A stretch of 64,000 nucleotides of DNA from Taklimakanibacter albus. Its GTDB lineage: Bacteria > Pseudomonadota > Alphaproteobacteria > Rhizobiales > Aestuariivirgaceae. The DNA is taken from positions 1,524,765 to 1,588,764 of the forward strand of contig NZ_JAENHL010000007.1 of NCBI RefSeq assembly GCF_016595235.1. Reading direction: 5' to 3'. Under the pieces are notes generated by a model. That model was given only the letters and a program-made list of their open reading frames with translations, had not been told where the DNA came from and did not search any database. Below are positions 52,144 to 62,834 of the stretch, one piece after another (the stretch's first letter is position 1; every line of letters starts with the position of its first letter). The translations under genes and the position numbers were made by a program.

Positions 52144-53118
52144 TCACGCACCCCAGATGCGTTCGAAGACGGTGAGGAAGTTCTCACCGAGCACGCCCCT
52201 CACCTCGTCATCCGAGAAGCCGCGTGATTTGAGCGCGGCACGGACATTGCCGGCCTCGGCATGACTCGCGATGCCGACCGGAAACTGCCAGGGGGGCATC
52301 GGGATATAACGCTCGTCATAGCCGAAATAGACATAGTCGTCCTCGTCTTCCTCGGCGAAGTCGAAGCCGAGACCGACATGCTCGATGCCGACGAGATCGG
52401 CCATATAGGCCACATGGTCGATCAGCATGTCGAGCGTCGCCTGCTTGTCGCGGGTGAGGAAGAACGGCGCGGCACAGACGCCGATGGCGCCGCCCGACGC
52501 CGCCACCGCGCGGATGAGGTCATCGGAGACGTTGCGCGGCGTGTCGAGCAAGGCGCGGGCATTGGCATGGGTGACGACGACGGGACGTGTCGCCGCTTCC
52601 GTCGCCTCGAGCGCGGTGCGGGCCCCGGCATGCGAGAGATCGACCGCCATGGCGAGATCCTCCATGCGGCGGATCACCTTGCGGCCGAATTTGCTCAGGC
52701 CCGCATCGGTCGGCTCGAAACAGCCGTCACCCAGCCGGTTGCGTGAATTATAGGTGAGCTGCATGGCGCGCAGGCCCACATCGTGAAACACATTGAGGAA
52801 GTCGAGCTCGTCCTCGATCGGATCGGCGCCCTGGAAATGAAACACGATGGCCGTCTCGCCCGCCGCTTTCGCCGCCCTGATATCGGCGACCGACCGCGCG
52901 ATCCTGATCTTCTGCTTGCGCGCCCGCTCGATCTCGAGCCAGTTGGCGATGATCTCCATGGTGGTGCGGAAATCCTCGATGGCGCCGGCCGAGGTGAAGA
53001 CCGCATCGATGCCGCCGGCCACAATACCCGGCAGAATCTTGCCGAGCTCGCGCGGCTGCAGCATCGGCGCCGTCGCATCCAGATAGATCGTCTTTTCGGG
53101 CGAGGTTTCGGCTCTCAT
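52144..53118 (-). CDS. Membrane-dipeptidase-like protein (M19 fold) with degenerate metal site
   Basis: The 324-residue protein has the renal-dipeptidase fold: His in DLSHAG and THANAR and Asp in GLGFDF are kept. However, the N-terminal HxD ligands (usual DGHND) are replaced by LDATAPML, and the bridging Glu (usual VEGG) is Gln in FQGADP. A normal two-zinc site is therefore unlikely. It may bind one metal or have another activity. It overlaps the ATPase gene by 4 bases and is in the peptide-transport operon. Confidence 0.85.
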   Translation of the reverse strand: MRAETSPEKTIYLDATAPMLQPRELGKILPGIVAGGIDAVFTSAGAIEDFRTTMEIIANWLEIERARKQKIRIARSVADIRAAKAAGETAIVFHFQGADPIEDELDFLNVFHDVGLRAMQLTYNSRNRLGDGCFEPTDAGLSKFGRKVIRRMEDLAMAVDLSHAGARTALEATEAATRPVVVTHANARALLDTPRNVSDDLIRAVAASGGAIGVCAAPFFLTRDKQATLDMLIDHVAYMADLVGIEHVGLGFDFAEEDEDDYVYFGYDERYIPMPPWQFPVGIASHAEAGNVRAALKSRGFSDDEVRGVLGENFLTVFERIWGA

Positions 53119-54115
53119 GATCGGCTGTTTCCTTGTTGATGCTTGGAATGTTCGGCAAGCCAGCAGCGCGCGAAGCGTCCCTCGCCCACCGGGAAAGCGG
53201 GCGGCTGCTCTTCGGCACACGACCGCAGGCGCGCCGGGCAGCGCGGCTCGAAGGCGCAGCCCGCCGGCAAGGAAGCGAGATCGGGCGGGCGCCCGGCAAT
53301 GGTCTGGAGCCCCTCCTCGACGCGCCGGTCGATGCGCGGCACGGCATTGAGAAGTGCCCGCGTATAGGGATGCTCAGGGTTAGCGAAGACCTGCGCCGTC
53401 GGCCCCGCTTCGACGATGCGGCCGGCATACATTACGAGCACCCGCGTACAGAAGCGCGAGACGAGCGCGATATTATGCGAGATGAGGAGGATGGCGGTGC
53501 CCGTCTCCTTGTTCATGCGGCCGAGCAGTCCCATGATCTGGGCCTGCACGGTCACGTCGAGCGCCGTGGTCGGCTCGTCCGCGATGAGGAGCTTCGGCGC
53601 ATTGGCCATGCCGATGGCGATCACCACGCGCTGGCGCATGCCGCCCGAATATTGATGCGGGTAATCCCGCGCCCGTGCTTCCGGATCGGGAATACGCACG
53701 CCTTGCAGCATCTCGACCGAACGGCGCCAGGATTGTGCGGGTGTGACCCGGTGATGCGCCTCGACCGTCTCGGCGACCTGACGGCCGATGCGCAGCACCG
53801 GATTGAGCGAGGCGGAGGGATCCTGGAAGATCATGCCGATCTCGTTGCCGCGCACTTCCCGCATCTCGGCTTCGGAGAGCCCGATCAGGTCGCGGCCATT
53901 GAGGGCGATGCGGCCGCCGGTGATGCGGCCGGGTTTCGGGATGAGCTGCAGCATCGACAGCGCCAGCATGGATTTGCCGGAGCCCGATTCCCCGACAATG
54001 CCGACCACTTCGCCTGGCGCTACGCTGAAGGAAAGGCCGTCCACCGCCTTCACCTCGCCGCGCCGGCTGGGGATGCGCACGCGCAGATCGTCGATCTGGA
54101 GCAAAGGCGCCGACA

Positions 54116-54116
<1 letters not shown>
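53115..54116 (-). CDS. Peptide ABC transporter ATP-binding protein (OppD/DppD type)
   Basis: The 333-residue ATPase has Walker A GESGSGKS, signature YSGGMRQR and Walker B LLIADEPTTALDVT. The C-terminal oligopeptide-type domain has Cys residues (CAFEPRCPARLRSC) that may hold a cluster or zinc. It overlaps its neighbours by 1 base (TGATG) and 4 bases, so translation is coupled through the operon. Confidence 0.93.
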
Positions 54117-55110
<994 letters not shown>

Positions 55111-55114
<4 letters not shown>

Positions 55115-56061
55115 GTGGCGGCTCCCCGCGACGCGCTGACCGCCGGATCGAGCAGGTCACGCAACGCATCGCCCACCACATTGAGGGCGAGCAGCGTCAG
55201 GCCGATTGCGAGTGCCGGAAAGACCAGGAGATGCGGATAGGACTGGATCGATTGCGCCCCGGAGGCGATCATCGTGCCCCAGCTCGGCGTCGGCGGATCG
55301 ATGCCGACGCCGATGAAGCTCAGCCCCGCTTCGAGCAGGATCGCATTGGGCACGACGAAGGTGACGGCGATCAGGATGACCGGCAGCGTGTTGGGCAGGA
55401 GATGCTTGCGGATGATGAACCAATGGGAAGCGCCGGCGAGCCGGCACGCCAGCACATATTCGGCATGTTTGAGAGAGAGCACCTGGGCGCGCACCAGGCG
55501 CGAGGTGGTGACCCAGCCGGTGAGGCCCAGCGTGAGCAGCACGCCCAGAAGCCCGCCCGAGAGGCGATAGGCTTCCGCCAGCGGCGCCATCCAGCCGCTC
55601 ACATCGCCACCGAGTTGGCCCTTGATCAAGGCCGCGAAGAGGATGGCGAACAACGTGTCGGGGAAGGCATACATGCTGTCGACGAAACGCATGATGGCAT
55701 TGTCGATAAAGCCGCCGGCATAGGCGGCGATCGTGCCAACCAGCACGCCGATCGCCACCGCGATGATCGTCGAGGCGACGGCGACGGTGAGCGACACGCG
55801 GGCACCGACGGCGAGGCGCGCCACCATATCGCGCCCGAGCGCGTCGGTGCCGAGCCAGTATTTGAGCGACGGCCCGGAATTGCGCACCAGCACATTCTGG
55901 CGATAGGCGTCATGCGGCAGGAAGGACGAAAACAGCGCCAGCGCCAGCACCAGCAAAAGGAAAGCAAGGGCGAGGCTCAGCGCCGGATTGTGCCGGATGA
56001 AGCGCCACAGCCGGGTCACCATGCCGGCATCGCGCGGCGGGGCGAGATCGAGGACGCTCAT
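55111..56061 (-). CDS. Peptide ABC transporter permease (OppC/DppC type)
   Basis: The 316-residue permease has a hydrophobic N-terminal helix, a periplasmic GPSLKYWLGTDALGRDMVAR motif typical of DppC, and the EAA-type loop VLACRLAGASHWFIIRKHLL. It overlaps both neighbours by 4 bases. Confidence 0.93.
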
Positions 56062-56996
56062 CGGCCTTGCTCCAGGCGGGCGCGCGGATCGAGCAGGAAG
56101 TAAGAAAGATCGACCAGCAGATTGATCACCACCACGATCACCGCATAGATGAGCGTGGTACCGATGATGACCGGATAGTCACGCGCCGCGATGGCCAGCA
56201 CGAAATAGCGTCCGAAGCCCGGTATGCCGGCGATCGATTCGACGAAGAAGGACCCGACCAGCACATAGGCGGCATAGGAGCCGGCGACGGTGATCGCCGG
56301 AATGAGGGCGTTGCGGCCCATATGATGGATGATGATCGGTAGCGGCTTCATGCCTTTGGCGCGTGCGGTGCGCACGAAATCGAGATTCATCACTTCCAGC
56401 ATGCTGGTGCGGAAGCAGCGGATGACGGCGGCGAGCGGCGCCAGCGCCAGTGAGAAGATCGGCACCAGCGACGAGGCGGTGAAGAGACCTTTCCAGCCGA
56501 AGGTCGGCACGAGCCCCAGGCCCACGCCGAGAGAGACGATCAGGATCGAGGTCACGACATAGGTCGGCATGGAGATGCCGAGCGTGCTGATCATGCGGAT
56601 GAGCCCGTCGACGGCCGGATGCCTGGTCAAGGCCGCCAGGGCGCCGAGCGGCAGGCCGAGAAGGACGGCGAGCAGCATCGCGGCGGCGCCGAGCTTGAGC
56701 GAGACGGGCAGGAAACGCGCGACGATGTCGTTCACCGACTGGGTACGGTCGCGATAGGACGGGCCGAAGTCGCCCTGCAGCGCGTTCCACAGATAGCTCG
56801 TATATTGCACGTATAGCGGCTTATCGAGATTGTATTTGGCATCGAGCACCGCCTTGATCGACGGCTCGATCGGCCGGTTGCCGCCCGAATCCCAGGGCGA
56901 GCCCGGCGTCGCATGGGCGATGAAGAACACCAGCGTATAGGCGATCAGCAAAGTGGGGATCGCGGACAGAATGCGTTTGATCAGAAAGGAAAGCAT
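56058..56996 (-). CDS. Peptide ABC transporter permease (OppB/DppB type)
   Basis: The 312-residue permease starts MLSFLIKRILSAIPTLLIAY, the characteristic DppB N-terminus, and carries the EAA-type loop FVRTARAKGMKPLPIIIHHM. It is the first gene after the binding-protein gene, from which a palindromic repeat separates it. Confidence 0.93.
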   Translation of the reverse strand: MLSFLIKRILSAIPTLLIAYTLVFFIAHATPGSPWDSGGNRPIEPSIKAVLDAKYNLDKPLYVQYTSYLWNALQGDFGPSYRDRTQSVNDIVARFLPVSLKLGAAAMLLAVLLGLPLGALAALTRHPAVDGLIRMISTLGISMPTYVVTSILIVSLGVGLGLVPTFGWKGLFTASSLVPIFSLALAPLAAVIRCFRTSMLEVMNLDFVRTARAKGMKPLPIIIHHMGRNALIPAITVAGSYAAYVLVGSFFVESIAGIPGFGRYFVLAIAARDYPVIIGTTLIYAVIVVVINLLVDLSYFLLDPRARLEQGR

Positions 56997-57029
56997 AATC
57001 GCACCCTGCCCGCGGAACTCTCACAATAT

Positions 57030-57140
57030 CCTCACGCTGAGGTGGCCGCGAAGCGGCCCTCGAAGCGTCCATCAGGATAGAGCATACGCGCCGCACCAGA
57101 CCCTTCGAGGCCCGCCTTCGGCGGGCACCTCAGGGTGAGG
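57030..57140. repeat. Palindromic repeat (family A), copy 2
   Basis: The element opens CCTCACGCTGAGGTGGC and closes GGCACCTCAGGGTGAGG, with an inner CGCCTTCGGCG-type hairpin. It relates to the copy at 43344-43457. It lies between the binding-protein gene and the first permease gene of the peptide importer. Confidence 0.8.
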
Positions 57141-57173
57141 ATGATGAGGGCCGTCACGCTCGATCCACCCGCT

Positions 57174-58766
57174 CTATTTAAAGGCAGCCTCGCCGATATG
57201 ATACATGTTGAGCACGCCCTCATGGGCGAGCCCTTGCACATCGGGCTTCACCATCCACAGATCGGTCGGATTCTGCAGCGCGGTCATCGGCTGCTCCTCC
57301 TCGAGGATCTTGTTGGCCTGGCGATAAAGCTCGGCGCGCTTGGCGGGATCGGTCTCGGCATCCGCCTTCTTGACGATCTCGGCGAAGGCTTCATTGGTGA
57401 AGTGGTTCTGGCGCGGATCGGCGGTGACGAGATCGCCGAACCAGTTGGCGGGATCGGCATAGTCCGACCACCAGCCATTGATCATGATGTCGTATTTCTC
57501 GGTCTTGCGCGTCTGCACCCAGGCGCGGAAGGCATTGGCTTCCAGCACATTGATATTGGCCTGGATGCCGAGATTGTCGGACCACATCTGCTGCAGCAAT
57601 TGCGCGATGAGCGGGCGCTCGCGCGTCGAGGTGGTCGAGATGGTGAATTGCGGGAAGCCCTTTCCATCCGGGAAGCCCGCCTCGGCGAGAAGCTTCTTGG
57701 CGCCCTCGATCGAGCCTTTGAGGGCGTCGGCCGTGTTGCTGCCGGGGATCGATTCGGGAACGATCGTGGTGGCGATGCGGTTGGTGCCGTCGCTGACCGC
57801 GGTGACGATCGCCTGCCGGTCGATGACGAGCGCCAGCGCATGGCGCACGCGTTTGTCGCTCCACGGCGCCTGCCGCATGTCGAACTGCACCCATTCGGTG
57901 GCGGCGAGCGCGAAGGGATCGAGCTGCTTGCCGAGATCGGCGTCGCCGCGGATGCGGGCGATGTCCTGTGAGGGCACGCAGGTGGTGAAGTCGATCTCGT
58001 CCGCCTCATAAGCGCGCAACTGCGCGGTGCATTGATCGCCCGAGGCGATCGTCATCTCGATGCGCGGAATTGCGGGCTTAGCACCACCATAATGCGGATT
58101 GGCCTCCATCACGATCGACTGGTCGTTGACGCGGCTCACGAGCTTGTAGGGGCCGTTGGAGAGCATGTGCTCGGGCGCCACCCATTTCTCGCCGAATTCC
58201 TCGACCACCGCCTTGGGCACCGGCGTCAGATAGGGCAGCGCCAGCTTGGCGCGGAATTGCGGCGCCGGCAGCGCCGTTACGACTTCGAATGTATACTCGC
58301 CGGTCGCCTTGATGCCGACCTTCTCGGCGTCGGTGAGGGTGCCCTTATTGTAGTCCATGGCATTCTCGACATCGCTCAGGAAGCTCGCGGTCTCGCTGCC
58401 GGTCTTGGGGTCGAGGATGCGTTTCCACGAATAGACCCAGTCGGCGGCGGTGACCGGCTGGCCGTTCGACCATTTGTAATCGGGATTGAGCGCGATCTTC
58501 CAGGTGCGGCCGTCGGGCGCCAGCTCGATGCTCTTGGCCTGCAGCAGCACCAGATTGCCGTCCTTGTCGGTGCGCGCCAAGGGCTGGAAGAGCTGCGCAT
58601 TGACATAGATGGCGAAGTCGGCGGCGAGATTGGGATCCATGTAGCGCGGCTCGCCGACGATCATGCGGAAAGCGCTCTTGTCGCTGGCGGCGTCTACGGG
58701 GCCGGCCAGCGCGGTGGTGAACAGCGCGGCAATGGCGAAAGCCTTGAGGACATGTGATTTCAGCAT
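57174..58766 (-). CDS. Peptide ABC transporter substrate-binding protein (family 5, OppA/DppA-like)
   Basis: The 530-residue protein has a Sec signal (FAIAALFTTALAGPVDAAS) and the family-5 pattern, with IGEPRYMDPNLAADFAIYV-like opening and DGRTWKIALNPDYKWSNGQP. The length matches OppA. It is the first gene of the peptide-import operon and lies 111 bases after a LysR gene, whose product may control it. Ligand likely oligopeptides or modified peptides. Confidence 0.92.
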   Translation of the reverse strand: MLKSHVLKAFAIAALFTTALAGPVDAASDKSAFRMIVGEPRYMDPNLAADFAIYVNAQLFQPLARTDKDGNLVLLQAKSIELAPDGRTWKIALNPDYKWSNGQPVTAADWVYSWKRILDPKTGSETASFLSDVENAMDYNKGTLTDAEKVGIKATGEYTFEVVTALPAPQFRAKLALPYLTPVPKAVVEEFGEKWVAPEHMLSNGPYKLVSRVNDQSIVMEANPHYGGAKPAIPRIEMTIASGDQCTAQLRAYEADEIDFTTCVPSQDIARIRGDADLGKQLDPFALAATEWVQFDMRQAPWSDKRVRHALALVIDRQAIVTAVSDGTNRIATTIVPESIPGSNTADALKGSIEGAKKLLAEAGFPDGKGFPQFTISTTSTRERPLIAQLLQQMWSDNLGIQANINVLEANAFRAWVQTRKTEKYDIMINGWWSDYADPANWFGDLVTADPRQNHFTNEAFAEIVKKADAETDPAKRAELYRQANKILEEEQPMTALQNPTDLWMVKPDVQGLAHEGVLNMYHIGEAAFK

Positions 58767-58877
58767 TTTCTCTCCCCAGTTGATCCGGCCTTGTGGATGG
58801 CCGATGCTTGGCGACCATAGGGACGGCTTAATTTCATTTCTAATACTTATTTGCGCCAGATTGAGACCCTATGAGCA

Positions 58878-59780
58878 TCAATCCTGCGATGGATCCGCCA
58901 CGACTTCACGGGTCACCGTCACGAAATTTTCGAGGATCCGCGATTTGAGATCAGGGTGCCAGGCCGCCACCGAAACGACGATCGGCGGCTTCTCCGCCAA
59001 GGGCCGCATGACGACGTCGCGGCGCTCCTTCACCCAGGCGGCGTCGATATAGATCGAAACCCCCATGCCGGCGGCCACCAGATTGACGATGCTGTCGCTG
59101 TGCGAGGCCTCCTGCGCGACGCGCGGCAGGAACCCCGCCGCCATGCAATAGGCATTGACCACATCGAGGAAGGACTGCCAGCCGGCCGACGCGCCGGTGA
59201 CGAAGGGCTCATTGGCGAGGCTCGCTATGGCGATCGACTTCTGGTTGGCGAGGCGGTGGCCCTTGGGCAGGAGGCAGACCAGCCTCTCCTTGCGCAGCAC
59301 CTGATGCGACAGGCCGCCGACCAGATGCGCCCCGGTGAGGAAGCCGATATCGAGGCGGCGCTTGCGGATGGCGTCCGCCATTTCCGGCGACGACATCGAG
59401 CGCAGATTGACGCTGATATCGGGATACCGCGAGCGGAAGCGCATGATGATCGGCGGCAGCGCGTCATTGATGGCGAAATCGTTGAAGCCGACATTGAGCG
59501 TGCCGAGCTCGCCGCTTTCGAAACGCTGCGCATTGCGGATGGCCGCGGTCAGGTGCTCCAGCATCTCGCGCGCCTCGGCGAGGAAGGAAGCGCCGGTAGG
59601 CGTCAGCTTCACGCTGCGGGTTGAGCGCTCGAACAGCGTCACCCCCATCAGGCTTTCCATGTCGCGGATGGTGCGGCTCAGGGCCGGCTGCGCCAGATTG
59701 AGCCGCTCCGCCGCGCGCCGGAAGTTCAGATCCTCGGCGACGGCGACAAAGGCACGCAAATGGCGGATTTCGATCGACAT
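58878..59780 (-). CDS. LysR-family transcriptional regulator
   Basis: The 300-residue regulator has the LysR helix-turn-helix (FRRAAERLNLAQPALSRTIR, about residues 18-38) and a C-terminal effector domain (about 90-290). The ATG at 59780 gives the usual N-terminus MSIEIRHLRAFVAVAEDLNF. It lies upstream of the peptide importer on the same strand and is divergent from a second LysR gene. Confidence 0.92.
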   Translation of the reverse strand: MSIEIRHLRAFVAVAEDLNFRRAAERLNLAQPALSRTIRDMESLMGVTLFERSTRSVKLTPTGASFLAEAREMLEHLTAAIRNAQRFESGELGTLNVGFNDFAINDALPPIIMRFRSRYPDISVNLRSMSSPEMADAIRKRRLDIGFLTGAHLVGGLSHQVLRKERLVCLLPKGHRLANQKSIAIASLANEPFVTGASAGWQSFLDVVNAYCMAAGFLPRVAQEASHSDSIVNLVAAGMGVSIYIDAAWVKERRDVVMRPLAEKPPIVVSVAAWHPDLKSRILENFVTVTREVVADPSQD

Positions 59781-59876
59781 GGCGGCGAGCTTATATAGAT
59801 GCCCGAGCGGCATCAATCGGCCTTGCATGAATCTTTGCCCGCTATGAATGTGCTTTGCGCCGCACTACAACGGGAC

Positions 59877-60773
59877 ATGGCCAAATTCGACTGGGACGAT
59901 CTGCGCTACATACTCGCCGTCGCCGCGGCGGGATCGCTCGCGGGCGCGGCGCGCAGCCTTGGCGTCAACCACACGACGGTGCTGCGCCGCATCGGCGCCT
60001 TCGAGACGAAACACGGCCTGCGCCTCTTCGAGCGCCTGCCGTCGGGCTATGAGCTCACCGCCGGCGGCGAGGAGCTGATCGCCACGGCGCGCCGCATCGA
60101 CGCCACCGTCACCGATCTCGAGCGCAAGCTCGCCGGGCAGGACCTGCGGCTGTCCGGTACGGTGCGCGTCACCACCACCGACACGCTGATGGGATCGATC
60201 CTGCCGGAGATCCTGAAAGGTTTCCGCGACGCGCATCCGGGCATCGAGATCGAGATCGCCATCTCCAACGCCTTTCTCAATCTGACCAGGCGCGACGCCG
60301 ATGTGGCGATCAGGCCGGCCAAGAATCCGCCCGAGACGCTGGTCGGCCGGCGTATCGCCAAGGTCGCCTTCGCGATCTATGGCCAGCGCCGCTACCTCGC
60401 CCGGCGCAAGACGAAAGACTTCGCGGCGCATCGCTGGATCCTTCCCGATGACAGTCTCGCCAACACCGCCGCCGCGCAATGGCTCGCCGCCGAACTGCCT
60501 GAGGTCGAGGTGGCGTTGCGCACCGATTCCTTCCTGGCCGCCGCGCAAGGAGCACGCGCCGGCATCGGCCTCGCGGTGCTGCCCTGTTATCTGGGCGATT
60601 CCCTGTCCGACCTTGTCCGCATCGAGGGACCGGTAGCCGCCATGGAGACGGCGCTGTGGATATTGACCCATGAGGATCTGAAGCCGGTGGCGCGCATCCG
60701 CGCCTTCACCGATTTCGCGGCCGAAGCCTTCAAGAAGCGCCGCGCTCTGCTCGAGGGCGGCAAGTCTCGCTAG
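59877..60773 (+). CDS. LysR-family transcriptional regulator
   Basis: The 298-residue regulator starts MAKFDWDDLRYILAVAAAGS, the common LysR N-terminus, and has a helix-turn-helix through SLGVNHTTVLRRIGAFE. The ATG at 59877 is chosen because it gives the normal start; an ATG at 59844 would add 11 residues. It precedes a GST gene by 101 bases, the likely target. Confidence 0.9.
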   Translation: MAKFDWDDLRYILAVAAAGSLAGAARSLGVNHTTVLRRIGAFETKHGLRLFERLPSGYELTAGGEELIATARRIDATVTDLERKLAGQDLRLSGTVRVTTTDTLMGSILPEILKGFRDAHPGIEIEIAISNAFLNLTRRDADVAIRPAKNPPETLVGRRIAKVAFAIYGQRRYLARRKTKDFAAHRWILPDDSLANTAAAQWLAAELPEVEVALRTDSFLAAAQGARAGIGLAVLPCYLGDSLSDLVRIEGPVAAMETALWILTHEDLKPVARIRAFTDFAAEAFKKRRALLEGGKSR

Positions 60774-60874
60774 CTACCTGTGCATTTTCGCAGACTGAAC
60801 TGGCATAATCCCAGATAGAATTGCGCTGAAGCACAGGCCATTTCCGGTTCATCCGTTTATTCCGGAGAACCGCA

Positions 60875-61507
60875 ATGACACCCCTCGATCTCTATACCTA
60901 TCAGACGCCGAACGGCCACAAAGCCGCGATCATGCTCGAGGAGACGAGCCTCCCTTACCGGGTCCATGTCGTCGACCTCGATGCCGGCCAGCAGCATCGC
61001 GAGAGCTTCCGGGCGCTCAGCCCCAATGGCAAGATTCCGGTGATCGTCGATCCCGATCGCGGCCGTACTGTCTTCGAATCGGGCGCCATCCTCTTCTATC
61101 TGGCCGAGCGCGCCGGCAAGCTCCAGCCTGAGACGCCCGAGGAAACGAGCCTCACTTTGCAATGGAGCCTGTTCCAGGCCGCGCATCTGGGGCCGATGAT
61201 CGGCCAGCTCTGGCACTTCAAGGTCTTCGCCGACCAGAAGCTTCCCTATGCGATCGAGCGTTATGAGCGCGAGACCACACGCCTACTTCAGGTTCTCGAC
61301 GGCGAACTGGCCAAGCGGGATTATCTCGCCGGCGATCGCTACGGCATTGCCGACATCATGGCCTGGCCGTGGATCAACGCGCTGCCGATCCTCGGCCGCA
61401 ATCTGATGGCGACGCCCTATCTCGAAGGCTGGCACACCCTCATCGCCAAACGCCCTGCGGTCCAGCGCGGCATCGCCATTCCTCAGCTCGACGCCGAAGC
61501 CGCCTGA
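60875..61507 (+). CDS. Glutathione S-transferase (nu-class, YfcG/YghU-like)
   Basis: The 210-residue GST has the thioredoxin-like N-domain TPNGHKAAIMLEETSLPY and the FESGAILFYLAER glutathione-binding segment, then an alpha-helical C-domain. The TPNGxK start is typical of the YfcG/YghU group, which shows disulfide reductase activity. It follows a LysR gene and precedes two small transporter genes. Confidence 0.9.
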   Translation: MTPLDLYTYQTPNGHKAAIMLEETSLPYRVHVVDLDAGQQHRESFRALSPNGKIPVIVDPDRGRTVFESGAILFYLAERAGKLQPETPEETSLTLQWSLFQAAHLGPMIGQLWHFKVFADQKLPYAIERYERETTRLLQVLDGELAKRDYLAGDRYGIADIMAWPWINALPILGRNLMATPYLEGWHTLIAKRPAVQRGIAIPQLDAEAA

Positions 61508-61529
61508 TCCCTCAACCGGAATCCTTGTC

Positions 61530-62450
61530 ATGGAAAGTCTGTTCATTCCCCTGTCGCTGATCGCTGGCGGCCTCCTCACCGTCCAGGCCGGCGCCAACGG
61601 CCAGCTCGCCAAGGCGGTGGCGAGCCCCTTCGCCGCGACGACCATCCAGGTCTTCATCGCCGGCCTGTTGCTGCTGCTCATCGCAGCGTTCACCGGAACC
61701 GTGACGGCTTTCGGCCGATTGCCCGCGGCGCCGTGGTGGCATCTGGCGGGCGGCATGGCGACGGCGCTTTATGTGGCCTCGACCATCCTGCTGTTTCCGC
61801 GCCTTGGCGCGGTGGTGAGCGTCGGGCTGTTCATTGCTGGCCAGATGGTAGCTTCACTTGGCCTCGACACGTTGGGCCAGCTCGGCATCGCGCCGAAGCC
61901 CGTCACATCGGCCGCGCTCCTCGGCACGCTCGCGGTGCTCCTGGGCGCGGTGGCGATCGTCTTCGGCCAGAAGGCCGCGGCGCGCGATCTGTCTTTGAGC
62001 AAGCTCGGCTGGATTCTGCTGGCACTCATCGCCGGCGCGGTGCTGCCGATCCAGGGCGCCCTCAACGGCCTGCTGCGCGCCGATCTGGGCACGCCGTTCC
62101 CGGTCGGCGCCTTCAGCTTCGCCATCGCGACATTATCGATGCTGGTCGTGCTGCCGACGGCGCTGCTCGCGGGTACGCCGAAACCCCAGCTTGGCGGCCT
62201 CTCCGCCATGCCCTGGTGGGGCTGGATCGGCGCCATCTGCGGCGCGACCTATGTGACCACCATGTTCACCGCGATCCCGGTGATCGGTGCCGCCACCACC
62301 GTCGGCCTCACCGTCGCCGGCCAGCAGGTCACCTCGCTTTTCGTCGACCGCCAGGGCTGGTTCCGCCTGCCGAAGCGGGAGATCTCCGGCTTGCGTTTCG
62401 CCGGCGTGGCCCTGCTCCTCGCCGGCGTCGCCATCATCAAATTCCTCTGA
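61530..62450 (+). CDS. DMT-family transporter with two YdcZ (DUF606) halves
   Basis: The 306-residue inner-membrane protein has about ten hydrophobic helices arranged in two similar halves. Residues about 7-145 and 155-300 each carry a GxxxPxQGxxN-type segment ([17 protein letters not shown] and [17 protein letters not shown]). It would transport small molecules; substrate unknown. It is 22 bases after the GST gene. Confidence 0.87.
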   Translation: MESLFIPLSLIAGGLLTVQAGANGQLAKAVASPFAATTIQVFIAGLLLLLIAAFTGTVTAFGRLPAAPWWHLAGGMATALYVASTILLFPRLGAVVSVGLFIAGQMVASLGLDTLGQLGIAPKPVTSAALLGTLAVLLGAVAIVFGQKAAARDLSLSKLGWILLALIAGAVLPIQGALNGLLRADLGTPFPVGAFSFAIATLSMLVVLPTALLAGTPKPQLGGLSAMPWWGWIGAICGATYVTTMFTAIPVIGAATTVGLTVAGQQVTSLFVDRQGWFRLPKREISGLRFAGVALLLAGVAIIKFL

Positions 62451-62461
62451 GGGAGACCATC

Positions 62462-62779
62462 ATGGCATGGCTGCTTCTCATCGGCGCCGGTCTGCTCGAG
62501 ATCATCTGGGCGATCGCGCTCAAATATACCGGCGGCTTCACACGCTTCTGGCCGAGTGTCATCGGCATCACCGCGGCGGTGGTGAGCTTCGTCATGCTCA
62601 CGCTGGCGCTGAAGAACCTCCCCGTCGGCACCGCCTATGCCGTCTGGGTGGGCATCGGCGCGCTCGGCGTGGCGCTGGCCGGCATCGTCGTTTTCGGCGA
62701 CAGCGCTTCGCCGCTGAGATTAAGCCTGCTCGGCCTGATCCTGATCGGCATCATCGGGCTCAAGGTGATCGAGACTTGA
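62462..62779 (+). CDS. sugE: SugE-type small multidrug-resistance protein (guanidinium exporter)
   Basis: The 105-residue protein has four helices. The conserved Glu is in [17 protein letters not shown], and the [13 protein letters not shown] and [17 protein letters not shown] segments match SugE/Gdx, which exports guanidinium. It probably forms a dual-topology homodimer. It begins 11 bases after the YdcZ-like gene, with a GGGAG ribosome site, and was placed by translation of the + strand from 62462. Confidence 0.9.
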   Translation: MAWLLLIGAGLLEIIWAIALKYTGGFTRFWPSVIGITAAVVSFVMLTLALKNLPVGTAYAVWVGIGALGVALAGIVVFGDSASPLRLSLLGLILIGIIGLKVIET

Positions 62780-62784
62780 AATCT

Positions 62785-62834
62785 AACTCGTTGATTTGCG
62801 CATCGGATTGTCCGAAAACCGGTGCGCACCCACT
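62785..62834. repeat. Palindromic repeat (family D) before the diol dehydratase gene
   Basis: GGATTGTCCGAAAACCGG at 62805-62822 matches the core of the repeat at 14826-14845. It stands directly before the ATG at 62835 and replaces any clear ribosome site there. Confidence 0.6.
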
